64,000 nucleotides of DNA from Trichoplax adhaerens (Eukaryota; Placozoa; Uniplacotomia; Trichoplacea; Trichoplacidae), in the NCBI RefSeq assembly GCF_000150275.1, contig NW_002060943.1:4918008-4982007 (forward strand). The letters run 5' to 3'. Under the pieces are notes generated by a model, which was not told where the DNA came from, did not search any database, and was given only the letters and a program-made list of their open reading frames with translations. The position numbers and the translations under genes are program-made. This document shows, piece by piece, positions 14,314 through 27,600 of this stretch. Within the stretch, counting starts at the first letter, position 1. Each line of letters opens with the position of its first letter.

Positions 14314-15619
14314 CTAACTTAAGCTGAACAGTATATTTGATGATGGAGAAAGTTGCGTTGACTTTTTCTTTTTATCGCTTCCCGACTTCTTAATGCCGAC
14401 TTTATTAAGTCGGTTACTTACGCTATTGTTGCCTGTTAATATTTCACTGTCACTTGGTCCCAATGGCGGCGCGATAGAAGTTCTGGAAAAAGTGACAGCT
14501 ACGTCTACGCGTTGAGAATGCTCGGGCTGCACTTTTGCACCCGCAGTATCCAGTTCTCGATCAACTTGAAATTCAGGAAGCGGTTTGGATGATCGATATC
14601 TATTTGATTGTGAGTATTCATTTGTATCAGTTTTTGTACTAAATTTAAAGCGAAAGTGTTGCAGAACTTTCTTGGTTGATAATGTGTAAAGAAATGGGTT
14701 AATGCAAGAGTTCATCGGCATAACCAGAATAGCAATAAAAGGAAGTGCATGGATATCAATCTCATTTCCGAAAACGCCACTTATTAATAGGACATAAAAT
14801 GGCATCCAAGTGGCTAAATCAGTTGTTAAAATAACTAGCATTCGGATAGCAACACGCTTTTCATAATTAAAGTCTGATTTCTTTTTCACTTTCAATCTTG
14901 CTTTTCGTAGCGATGCTAAAGTTAGACCGTACATAATTAGAATAGCTATCCAAATCAGAAATGACATTCCTAAAACTACAAATATCCAATTTGCAAAGTA
15001 TGGGTTATTGATATTACTAGGCATACATACACTACTGTATTCATAAAATCGATTGTCAGATTGTTGGTTAATACTTGCTATGGCTGGTATTCCAACACAT
15101 ACAATACACAAGCTCCAGGATGTAATCATAGTTATAGTAGCACATTTCTTGGTAATTTTAAACTTTGGCATAACAAAAACGATATTGATAAAACGATCCA
15201 CTGTAATGATTAACATTATGACTACTGACATGACACTAGAAATTGCAGTTAAGAAACAAGCTAAAGCACACATTGGACTTTGCAGCCAGTATTCTAAATT
15301 ACTGGCATAGCGATTGTGTAGTATGCCATCTGCAAAACCAATAATGAGCAAGTAAATACCCATGAGGAGATCAGCAGATGCTAAGTTATTTACTAAGAGC
15401 TTGGGTACAGGATTACGGCACTGCTCTAAGGTTTTGTTCACATAAAGTGTCAAGATGTTGCCAATAATGATCATACATGATGTACACCACACAAAAATGC
15501 GTAAAGAAACATGGGCTAGGACATCATTACAGGTTGATAATTGCTCTTGATTATTAATGGGGGAGCAGTCTAGGACTGTAGTTGGAGCTACACAGCATAA
15601 AAATTCACGCGTTGAGTGC
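14314..15619 (-). CDS. Terminal exon: LRR C-cap/hinge, seven-helix domain and tail
   Basis: An uninterrupted 1306-bp exon encoding about 434 residues plus stop. It opens with EFLCCVAPTTVLDCSP, matching the cysteine pattern that closes LRR ectodomains of RXFP/LGR receptors, then LRIFVW before helix 1. Helix landmarks: GN in TM1, LVNNLASADLLMGIYLL in TM2 (LAxAD), ITVDRF closing TM3 in place of DRY, TDLATWMPF in TM6 (LGR-like WxP) and NSCINPFLY in TM7 (NPxxY). The roughly 115-residue tail is rich in Ser/Thr and Lys. The acceptor TTCTATAG lies inside the longer open frame, so the Met at complement 15639 is not the start; the splice removes it. Confidence 0.93.
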
Positions 15620-18600
15620 CTATAGAATGGATCAAACAATAAAATGCATATTGATATTAAATATAATTTTCTATTTCTCAGTACTTTTAATGTAACAAAG
15701 ATTTGCTACTGAATAGAAATATTTTTGCTAATATTTCAGTCAAGACTTATAACATGAATTAAAAGGTCTTGCTTATATTAGCAAAAGAAAGCTATTTTAC
15801 TAAAAGGAATCAAATGAAGGCTTTTAAGTGAAACTCAAAGACTTTATTGGTTTAAAATTATCACAGGTATATTTTGTATGTCGCAGAGGGATACAAGTTG
15901 CAGTTAAAATGCGATTTATTTTAATATAATAATTTCAGGATTCTACGGTAAATTCTATCTCATTATAGGTGACTAATTGCTGGTTTAATTTGGAATAATT
16001 TGGAGTGATTAAGTTGATAATCTGGATCCACTAACTGCTCTTGCAGCATATAAAAGGTGGTGTAGCTCAGTAGTAAAGGGGCAGTGAAATAAAAAGGTAA
16101 AGGTTGGGATATTCCTAAAATCGTGAACAATCTCCTTTATTTTGATTCTTTGGTTGGTTAAGCCAGTAGTTCCTCCCTTTTTAAGTTTTCTAAGTAATTT
16201 TGTGAGATTATTATTAACAATTTCAGCTAACTCGTGTTTTCCCTAAACTTAAGTTGAAATTTAATGTTGTTAGGTTAAGTTTAAGTTGACCGTTGATTCT
16301 TTAACTTAGGATTATCCAAAATATCATACTTTAATGGCATCTCATGTCTTGTTAGTATCCCATCATGTAATACTATTCTACACATGCAAGTGGCTAAAAA
16401 CGTAATAACAGGCAATGAAAACTTTCATCTTAGCTATTTAATTAGTAGCATTATCGAATAATTTTGCTAACGATAATCATTCCCATCACCGACATATTTT
16501 AGTTTACTATAAATAATATCGTTTAGTTTCATTGTTACTCAATCAAACTTACAAAGTATATAGGCTAGTTAATCCATTAAAAATATCTTGATTAAATTCC
16601 ACTAGTAAATTTCTCTCTAAATGCCTAAAGTAATCGATAAAGGTCCAGTACAGATTATTTCTTACGTATATAACAAATCTTAATGAATGACGGTATACAA
16701 TGTATAAAATTTCAAATATGATTCTCACACTTCGAATTAAAAGTATTACTAGATAATAGCTTACAGTTCCTTCAGGTTACTCAGAATTGAAAAGCAGTTT
16801 GCGTCCAGCTTTCGAATATTATTATCTGATAAGTATCTGTAAAATGGTAAGGACTATTTAAATTTTCATGTTAATCCAATCCATTATAGAACTTTACTTC
16901 TACTATAGAAATCGTCTATTTAAAGTATTTTGAGAAAATTATATTCCTAAGTTCGAATTTTTAATATGAATAGCGCCCTAAAACATTACATTTACTGCAA
17001 TCTTATCGATCATACGTACAAAGTTTCGAGGTAAAAAAATCCCGTAAATGTTTTACCACAGACATCACTCATGAAGTTATTTCCCATATATCTAGAAACA
17101 AAAGCAGCAAATTTATGCTAAACTAATACAATAATTTTTTAATTCAATATACGTTACTCTTTCATTCATGGAACATTTTTTATCGAAAATTGTAGTATAA
17201 GCTAATTAGTAAGTACGGCATTCTAAGAATAGAATGTTGATACTAAGCTTAATCAGATTAGTTATTTATCATTATACCGTTATAAAACAGCTTTACAAAA
17301 TAACTTTACATGTGATCAATAAGTCATTTCTCAAAACCACGTATCCGGGAATAATGTCTACTCTATCTGAAACTTTTTCTCTACTATCAGAAAAAATAAA
17401 GACTTGGGCTCCTCGTATTGCACGCTAACCACTAAATTTAATGGCTAACTATGTTATACGGTATGCCTTGTTCATATACTCTTCTACAATAGTTCAGACA
17501 TCTCAGTTAGTAATATTAATTAGGAAGCCTTCCGATGAATCAGAAGCTAACTTTACCTACTACTAACTAATGAAGACAACAGTATATATATAAGAACATA
17601 GGCATCTAATGACTAACACAAAATAGTCAGATTACAATATATAATTGTTACGGAGCAAAGCACCGTACTTGCTAATTAAATAGATTTTGTCAGTATTTAG
17701 CTAATACATCATATTGGTAAGCATAATTGAAATTAAGAATATTAATGTCTAGATTGCTAGACGACAAAAGGCATAATTGTATTTGCAATTAATTAGTAGA
17801 ACCTATATACAGTAGATATTAATAATGGCGATACGTTAGCACCCGCTACGTACGCGCGATTATCATGCATTTATCGTGCAATTATCGCGCATTTATCGTG
17901 TGATTATCGCGCATTTATCGTGCGATTATCGCGCATTTATCGTGTGACTATCGCGCACTTATCGTGCGATTATCGCGTATACAAATCATGTAAATCTTAT
18001 ATTGTGAAGTTACTATGTGTGCACCATAAATTTAGTGGAATGGTATAAAAGGACGAGCGAATGCTCAGTTCCTGAGTTCCTTATTAGATCGTGTACGAGA
18101 AGGTACTCGGCTACTCTACTAATAAAAACTATACTAATCTTTTAGAACAGTCTTATCCCTGTGTGACCGAAAGTAGTAAAGAACTACCATACAGTAGATC
18201 TCCAGGTGTAGTGGAGCAAGGCATAAGTAATCTATTAGTTTAGTGTAGTAGTTCGCAACATAAGTTTGTGACAATCCTATCATGGAACACTTTTCAAGAT
18301 AATATAAAACCTTCTATACTCTAATCTCAACTATACAGCATATAATACTGCAATAGATACAAAGCCTTAAATTTAATGAATAAAATACAAGGTAGTTATC
18401 ATAAACTATTCAATAGTGAGGATTTTAGGGCACTATTGTGTATACATATGGCCTAAATTATTCAGATTCTTTAATGAACTTACAGTATTCTAGCTTTGGC
18501 ATATCCACTTCTTGTGTCTTTGTTAATTGCAGTGATCTTGTTGTGATCCAAATAGCTATGATGCAACAAAAATATGAGTAAATATATTTAGGAAATTTGC

Positions 18601-21600
18601 TTTAATGCATTCATGCAATTAAAACTAAAAAATTTAAATCCTATTACAGTTCTTAGTCCTTCAAGTTTACGTTATACCTACATTGCCTGTAAAGACAAAA
18701 GATCTGAAAAGTAATAGGCATTAATCTCCATTATTTGGTTATAGCTCAGATATCTGTCAACGTATCAGTAGATAAAGGGTTAATTTTTGATCTTTCTTTA
18801 ATTAACTTAATAGCTAATTAGTAAAAATTGAGATTCTTATTTCTTGGTCAAACATACAAGCTCCTTAATGATATGCTCTGTGCAACAAACATACTATGAT
18901 CCAAATGGGACAAATTATTGTTACGCAAATCTCTGTTATTATAAAACATAAATTCATCTTTGTTAGAACTAAGGAGTCGATATGTATGTTACATAAGGCA
19001 TTCTATCTATTTTATAAGTTAATATGGAATAATTTAAGTTTATTGCATTTTTTCTTCTTACAATGACTTTAATTCTTTCAATGGCTGGATAAATTCTTTT
19101 ACATTGCTCGATAGCAGGTTATTTCGACTTAAATTTCTAATTTAATTAAAGCCAATATTTTAGAAAGAATATCTCATTAAATGTCTGAAATATAAGCATT
19201 CTAAAATAGATTACACATTTACAGTACTTCTATAGTCATACTCCTTTAATATTGTAGATTAACGAATCATTTTTCAGCCTTGATAAAGTAATATCAAGTA
19301 GAGCATTTTTTGTAAAATTCTACTTTATTACATGAAATTAGTTCATCTAACATTACTATCTACCTTCAGTCTAAGAATTTCTGACTTATTATTTTAAAAT
19401 CTACAATTTACATTCTTACAATCAAAGTTTGAACTTCAATTATCTTTATACAATCCTATAATTTTTATCTTAAGATAACTTGGAGCTGCATTACTGCAAT
19501 ATTTAGTTGTTTAATTACTTATGAAGCTGAATTATGAACTACTATAATATAAAGTAGAGATACAACTTAAAATACAAATACTTTTTGGCCTTTGTTATAT
19601 ATTTAGATGATAACAGCACTTCTGAGAATTTACGTTAGACTACTGGTACTAAGATTATGAAATTATATTTTATTATAGGTATGACATAATTTTGCTGTAT
19701 GTTCTAATAAATATGAATATACTTATTCTACTTGTAAAATCATAAGTCAACTAAACCACAAGCTAAGCAATCTTCGAAATGTATAAATACAATTAGCTGA
19801 TTGATCAATAAACAATTCCTGATTAATGGTATTCTAAGCTGCTACGAGCATAATAGCCTTCAATACAACATTAGAAATTTTTTCCATTTATACAAAGTAG
19901 CAAGTATTATGTTATTATTCTTACAATCTTTCCAAGCTAATCTCTTTTGAGAAAACATCCGCTTCTAACAGTAGTATTTGATTGCCGGCAAGATTACTAG
20001 TAACCCAGAAAAATGTAGTATTAATTCATAAGATTTTTCAGACTTAGAAATTCAATATACTTCATGTAATTACATCAAATATTGAAATTAGATGCTTAGG
20101 TAAGCTTTACGAATATGTAAATCTGATAAATTACGAAATATATTGGTATTCATGACAAAAGTAAATATTTGTTATGATATCTTACAGATTTTTCAGCGTG
20201 GATAAAGGTGGTAATCTTATATGATTAGATTGCAGGTCGCCTGCAATATCCAGGCTATTGTAACTTATATCTCTTAAAGAAAATAAAAATTTAGAACATT
20301 AATAGAAAGCTAGCAGTTTAAATTATATTAAGACAGAGGAATAAAATGTCTCATGTTCTTGAAATATAAACGAAACATATCCTCATAATTAAAGTCTGTT
20401 CATTCATCAATGCTCATTTACAATGTCTTAAGAAGTGGCAATTTCTCCATGCAATTAGTGGCATTTTGACCTAAGTTGCTATTGCCAAGATTCCTAATTA
20501 AAAATCGATCAATGTTATTTAGGATAATGATCACTTGCTCTCCTAGCAATACATTTCTGAATATAAATGAGTCAAATTACACTCGTAATCGCACATCGAT
20601 TACCATAAACTCACATGATAAATAAGTCAATCAACGGCTCTACCACGGCACATTGTATGTGGTGCATATTGTTGCCCACTAAGTTACTTTATTGGAAGAA
20701 AGGGTATCATAGATTAAAAATAATTGACTGTCTTAATAAACATTATGAACTGTACCAGCAAATCGTGAATCTTATAATTTGAAATTGAAGCTCATTTTTA
20801 AATAAAAGTGCTGCTATAAGGCATCAATGTGTTTAGAAATTTTATGCGTACGAGAGCGACATAAGTTATTAATGCTAAATCTAGGAAAAGTCGCCATTCG
20901 AAAATTTTCATTTTATTAATATAAATATGTATCCAATGCTATAACTAAGAAGCTTTATTTCAAAGCTGAGACTTCATATGTAACATAATGTAAGACAGCC
21001 GGTTTACACATCTATTAGTATTATGAACATTGAATTAGAAATGACGATAACGATAGTAACTTATCTGCATGTAGAAAATTTCTATTTAAATGGAGTCTTT
21101 CTTAAATGAAGTATCGACTATGAATAGTTCTAATTTTTTATTTTTCGACTGCATGACTTATTTTATTGAACAATGTCTATTGCAGTATTATTAATAAATC
21201 CTGCTGTATCTCGAGCTGTGAGAATTATATAAATTGTAGCATGTCTTTGAATACACTTTTTAGATAAGTAAGAGCAAGCAAGAAAATCATTTGCGCAACG
21301 CACTATCGTCCAACCGTGTTTAAAATAGATGAATTCACGCATTATTAACTTTCTACTTTGTAAATTTTAAGCAATTGCATTACTTACAGCTCTTCTAGTA
21401 TCTCTAAGCCTTGAAAAGCGTCAACTTGGACATCGCTAATGTTATTATGACTAATGTCTCTGGTTTTATAGGAAAGAAACAAAGAAAAGGATCAAGAGAT
21501 AAAAATGAAATATGAGAAAAGAGATCGATTATAAAACTAAAGATTAAATTGAAACAATATTTGCATTATTAAAATAAAATCATGATTAGTTTTTACGTTT

Positions 21601-24600
21601 ATAATGTGTCGTATCTAGCCACAACTGTAAGATATAGTATTTACATGGAGTGCTGATGTTGCATCCATATACGAAGATATAGCGAATAGCCTTACTTAGA
21701 TGTTATACCTGATATGTCTTAACAACACAAAATGTGTCATGATTACTTGTATATAGATATATTATGATATAAGAATGGTATTGTAATGCTAATTATGGTT
21801 ACTATAAGTTATTAGATTAATTCCATACTGAATTCCGTTGACAATACTACGAACCGTCGTATTGATTTTGTTTTTGTTATTGATTAACCTCTAACGCTAT
21901 ATAAGTAGATTCGCTATCCCTCTCAACTAAATCCTAAATTTTAAGATCTGTGATTTGTTGTACGACTATTATTACTCAGTTTAAAATAACAATTGTTATT
22001 TGAAATATTATTAAGAAAGAAGACTTCATTACAGATGGTTATCGTGATTTTATACATACAAGATTTTAAGAGATGTCAAGTTCTTAAAGCGACAACCCTT
22101 TAATGTTGCCAAGTAATTTTGGGCTAAATTTCTATTAAATGGATAAAACTGGGTTAAAATATCAATTTTCAATTTACTTGATATAACTATGATAACATTT
22201 TCATGAGTAAAATATAACATATATCTTATTAGCTAATAATAGCTAAACTTAGATACTTACAGAGTTCTTACAGTTCGAAGATCATCAAAATAATGATTCC
22301 CTATTTCTATCATCTTATTACGGCTGAGGTCTCTTAGATAATTAAATCATTAGAATTAGCTTAAAATAATTTAAGATGGCATAGTTGTTAATCTTTACTG
22401 TAAAAGTAAAGCATAAGAAGTTTATCTCACAGTTTAGTAAGTTTAACTAAATCCTTTGCGAATCCGAAAGCCAGGGAACGTAATTTATTGCTGCTTAAAT
22501 CCCTAAGTATTTAATGATGTGTTTGTATGTTACACCTAACGACAATTCTCATAAAGCTTAATCGGTACCATAAAATGATTTAAAAAAATCCGCTATAATA
22601 TGATAAAGAGTGCAATATAATGGATATAAATGCAAAGAAAAATCTGAAACGGTTAGCTATTGGACTAAGCTGATCAATATGAATAAATATTATTGATACA
22701 AAATATGGTATTAATTATGTAGTAAAAAAATATATATAACATAGGATATTCTGGATAATATCTCAAGAGTTTGCTAAGACTAAACGAAATTATGCAATAT
22801 CCTGGTCTATAACTAATACCACATTTCATAATGTTAGAAGATTTGAACGTATATTTATCTTCTGTATGGCTAATATAAGGTAGTATTGTTATTTGTTTTT
22901 AAGCGATAAGCTATGCGACAATAATGATACTGCTATAATTCTAGCTACTTTATGTGAAATGCAATGTGGCGAATAATTTAGATAAAATTCTGATTTCTGA
23001 TCTTCTAATCTTATTAATCATTTATTATTTCGCCATCAAAACGATTTTTTGTTTTATCATTATGTATAGTTATTCATGATGAAGATGCAGCAATGCAACT
23101 ATTACTTACAATATTTCTAAGGTTCTTAAACCTGAAAATGAACCTTCATGGATTGTTTCAATTTCATTTTTAGACAGATATCTAGGTAACAACATTGAGA
23201 TATACTAAGCAAGCTATTTCAATCTATTTCTATAACACCAAATTAATTCTATATTGCCAAACACAGAAAAGGCATACTTCAAGAGTAATCGTAAATAAGA
23301 TATATGCGATAATATTTAAGATATGATAATTTAAGCTAAGAATTTCTGGAAAAGACTTACAATTTTTTAAGATTTCCTTGCCTATAAAACTGATTGTCTT
23401 CAATATATTTGATTTTATTTTCAGTCAGATTACTACAAATAATGAAGAAGGAAAATTTCTCCATATGCTTGTTACTAATTAACACTTCATTAGAGTTTCA
23501 TAACAAAATAACAATGCCCTTACAGTATTTTTAAAGCTGCCAAATGCTTCAAAGCCCTATTTGGAATAGAGACAATTTCTGAAGAGTTTAAATGACTAAA
23601 CAAGCAAATATCCGGAGTTAATTTGGATCTAATTAAATGTCTAATGAGTTTTGTCATGCTAAAAAAGTTATGTTTATTGTTATTAATCTTACATCTCTAG
23701 TAGGTGAACCAAATTTAAGAAAATTTCGTCTTGTATATTTTTCATATCATTTCCACTAATGTCTCTGCAATAAGTTAGATATTTACAAGCAAATTTTGAT
23801 GATCAGATGACTTCTATTACGGAAATCATTTAAGAGCAGAACAGTTTTGAAAAAAATGCGTTTTAAGTTTTTATTCAATCAGTCATTTAACTATAATCCG
23901 GTATCGCTGGATGATACTTACATCATTTCCAACCGTTGCAATGCAATAAACGTGTTAGAGTTAATTTCGTTAATTTTATTACCTTTAAGCAAGCTAGAAT
24001 AATTAAATTTTATCATTCATTAGAAACTTGATTAAGATATAGTGTTTTCGTGAGCCCGAATGGAATAGGGCCAATGGCCTTTAGAACGATCGTAAATCAA
24101 CAATTTACTTTATTTATAAGTGAAAATATAAATTTGTCAAATTTCATCGAAATTGGCTAGTAGATTTGCTCAAGATTTGCAAATTTGACCTAAAACATGA
24201 TCGCAATGGATCTTCATCGTACATAAAGATATATTCTAGTGTACTCTAGTACTTTTAAAGGTTATAATATACGGTGAATAAGGGCAATATTGTATCAGCT
24301 AATCGCACTAGGTACATAAAATAATTGTTTAGGTTACTACAAAGCATTTCTAATGACTGTCTTTGGAAAATTTATTATGCCACTTCCAAATACTGTTAAA
24401 TATTAAGCAATTAAGCGATTTACAGCAGTAATAATTTTATTATAATCTATAGTAACTACATTTAATTCTATTCTTCTAAAAATAAGTAAATATTATATCT
24501 CAAGGAAATCTTATTATTACTTACAGGTGCGTTAAATGCGGTAAACTAACAAAATAATCCCGTATTTTCTTGAGTGAATTAAAGGCCAAATTACTAAATC

Positions 24601-27600
24601 GGAAATGATAATTAATTATAGATCTTGAAGACGTAGATTTTATGGCCAAAAAATAATCTAGTATATGCAATGGCACTCTTACAGTTGCTTAAGACTTAGT
24701 AATCCGTATAACATTTTCTCATTTATAATGTCAATACGATTTCGTTGAAGATTCCTAAGAATAAGATGCTATTTTTCAAATTTTACCAATAACTGATCAA
24801 AATATTCAATACATAATAATTAATGACTAATCAACTTTCAAAAAGTGCCACTCTGAAAACCGATCCTTCTACAAATGCAACCTCGAATATTATTGATACA
24901 AGCTGTAAATCCTACAGGTTCTTACAACTCTAGAAGATGCGATGAGGAGTAAAGAAAATAGTCTTCTATGTTCGTTATGTTGTTATCGTTGAGATTACTA
25001 TGTTTAGAATAAAAGTCAAAAATTTAATTCCAGTTGAACTTGACGAACTACCAAATTATATTCACTAGAACATCTAAGATCATCAATTAAAAGCACGTAA
25101 TTTCCGGTGGTCGGAAGTAAATTTTCATTCAGAATATTTTGCATAATTAAAATGAAAACATCAGATACTAAAAGATCCCTAATTGGACAATACAACTCAG
25201 CATTTTGGTGTGGCAAATTAATATTCTTAATGTCTTCTTGCGCCTTTATATCACATTATCAAATGGCGTTATATTACTTCGAATTCAAAATAATGTAACA
25301 CAGCCATAATAAAAAATAACGAAGCCAAATAGATCTTTATTCGTAACCTACTAGATTTAAGTATTGACTAAATATCTAATGGAAGTTGCAGTTTAACAAT
25401 TGTAGTTTCATCATAGTTAAAGTACTAGGTTATCTTACATTTTTCTTAAGAATTTTAGAGGCGAAAATTGATATCTAGTCAATGTTGTCAATCTATTTCG
25501 AGATAGATCGCTAAAATTAAAAATGTAAGAAAATTTAGAAGATAAACATTTTAGTTGCAATTCGTGAATCTAATTTTACAATATTTAGTAATTACACGTA
25601 AGATCTTACAGAAATTGAAGCCTGCCTAAACCTTGAAAACATTTTTCTTGGATGGCAAAAATTCGATTTCGAGACAAATCCCTAATCATTTCGATTTAAA
25701 ATATGGATATATTAAATAAGTTAACCTGAATCGCTAGCAAATAATAGAAATTTTTTGCTTACTCTACTTGCACAGTATTCGTTTATAAAATATAATTATC
25801 AACGACATTTTTAAGCTATTTTATGCTTTGCTTTAGGTGAATGTGTGAATTTTGAAAGGACAGTTATGCTCAATTATAGTATGTCTGTAACATTATGATC
25901 TTATATAGAAGATGCCTAGTATAGTAATATCCTAATATACGAATACTTATCATATACCGTTTAAGTACTGTATTGTATTACATTCATAATGTACGACATC
26001 ATGACTACATATAGACGACATGCTATACATATAAAGACATTATCTCAATCCCATCTAAAACCTATAAATACCCTTGTACGCTAACTCGTTAGTCAGTTCC
26101 TACATTCCTGCTATCTCAAATACCTTATCTATAACAACCATATCATTGTTAGCCTGTAACTTGTATCTCAATAAAATCCTTTATACCTTCTATCATCGTC
26201 TACCTTAAAATACTTTACGCTACTTAAAGAAGATATCATTACATGTCTAGATAAATAGATATTCGCAAAATCAATAGTTTACTCACAGATTATTTAGATT
26301 TTGCATCCCTGTAAAAGCATTAGCTTGCAATTCTTGAATATTATTTCTAGTTAAATTTCTATTTGATTTGACAGATAATGTTAATGTTTGTAGTCAAGTA
26401 TTTTTTAAATGGTCAAATATTTAATGAACTGCACGCTAAACAGATTTAATATATGTGTAATTACAATTTAAGCATTGAATGCATTCTGTTAAAGGCACCA
26501 ACTTCTATGTTTTGGATCTTGTTTTGAGCTAATGACCTAAATAAATTTAATGCGTTATTTAAAGTGCAAATAAGAACTGATTTCGACACAGTAATTACTG
26601 TAGCTAATTTTTCGCATACAATTCCGTTAAATTGAGTAAAGATGAAAATTGATTCTCGTGCATTCTAGTCAAAAGATTTCCTTGCAAATACCTTTAAAAC
26701 AATAAAAACAGCATTTAAATATAAAAGTGAATAAATTTTGAGAGAAAATATGTTCTATGGTGCAAAGATACTTTACTCTATGCCTACAGCGTTAATATTC
26801 TCTAGTTCACTCACAAATATTTCAAGTCTTCTAATTTGCTGAAGGATTCTACGTCTAAGCTAGCCAGTCGATTAGCTGAGAAATCCCTATGTTATATCAT
26901 TATCATAATAACAGGTCTATGTAAGGGGATTATTCCGTATCGATTTTCTTAATTCAATGGTAAACAACTAATAATGTCGTAAAGGTCATACAATGTCTGT
27001 AGTTTCGTTAAACCAACAAATTGATGTGCTTTTAACTTGGCGATTATGTTTCCGCAGATAGACCTAATCAATACCATAATTTAAATTAAAGCTACTAATT
27101 TGTCATATTAAATTATAAAAAAATTTAGCATTAACGGCTCAGTTGTGTCTTGCTTCTTACACTTGTGTAACAACTTACAAGGATTTCAAGCTATGCAATG
27201 CTACAAATGCTGAAGGATCTATCGTTGAGATTATATTTCCGCATAAATTGCTATAATTCCGGGTATAACAGTCATAATTTAAAAAATATGATTGATAGAA
27301 TTCAGGATTGATACAGCTTTTGAAATATTAAGAAGGATAGATTACTGCTAAATAAGCTATTGGTTATCGCTATAGTGTCCTCGTAGTTCTGAAAGTGCAT
27401 TTTATTAGCGCTTAGAAAAAGTTTGCTCTACTGAGCTTATTCTTTAGAAGAAGTGTCATTATATCGGATATTGATAATGTTCTACGCTTAAACGTTACGT
27501 CCATTTATACTTACAGAGTATCTAATTTCGATAAGCCGATGAATGCAGTGTATTCGATATGTTCTAGCTGATTTTGATGCAAATATCTGTATGCGAAGGA

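Larger units (their letters stand above)
17284..18303 (-). mobile_element. LTR family C copy 1, interrupted by an LTR of family B
   Basis: 17284-17645 and 18274-18303 align with the outer and inner parts of the other family C copies (CAGCTTTGCAAC start; AATAGTCAGATTAC before the break; CCTATCAYGGAAC after it). A 628-bp family B LTR splits it. The copy is diverged and stops aligning after about 18,303. It lies in the last intron of the giant receptor gene, in gene-sense orientation. Confidence 0.65.

Noticed and set aside
15053-15310. Plus-strand 85-codon open frame
   Set aside because: It is antisense to the seven-helix exon, whose protein is clearly recognisable.
14314-15639. The seven-helix open frame read as a complete 441-residue intronless receptor from its own Met
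   Set aside because: The first six codons overlap a splice acceptor (TTCTATAG) in the right phase, and the LRR/LDLa exons upstream supply the N-terminus.
17234-17428. A 64-codon plus-strand open frame
   Set aside because: It falls across the start of LTR C1 and has no recognisable domain.
25016-25298. Overlapping open frames on both strands (25016-25216 minus, 25107-25298 plus)
   Set aside because: They lie in an intron of the receptor gene, have no family likeness and one cuts across the spacer only.
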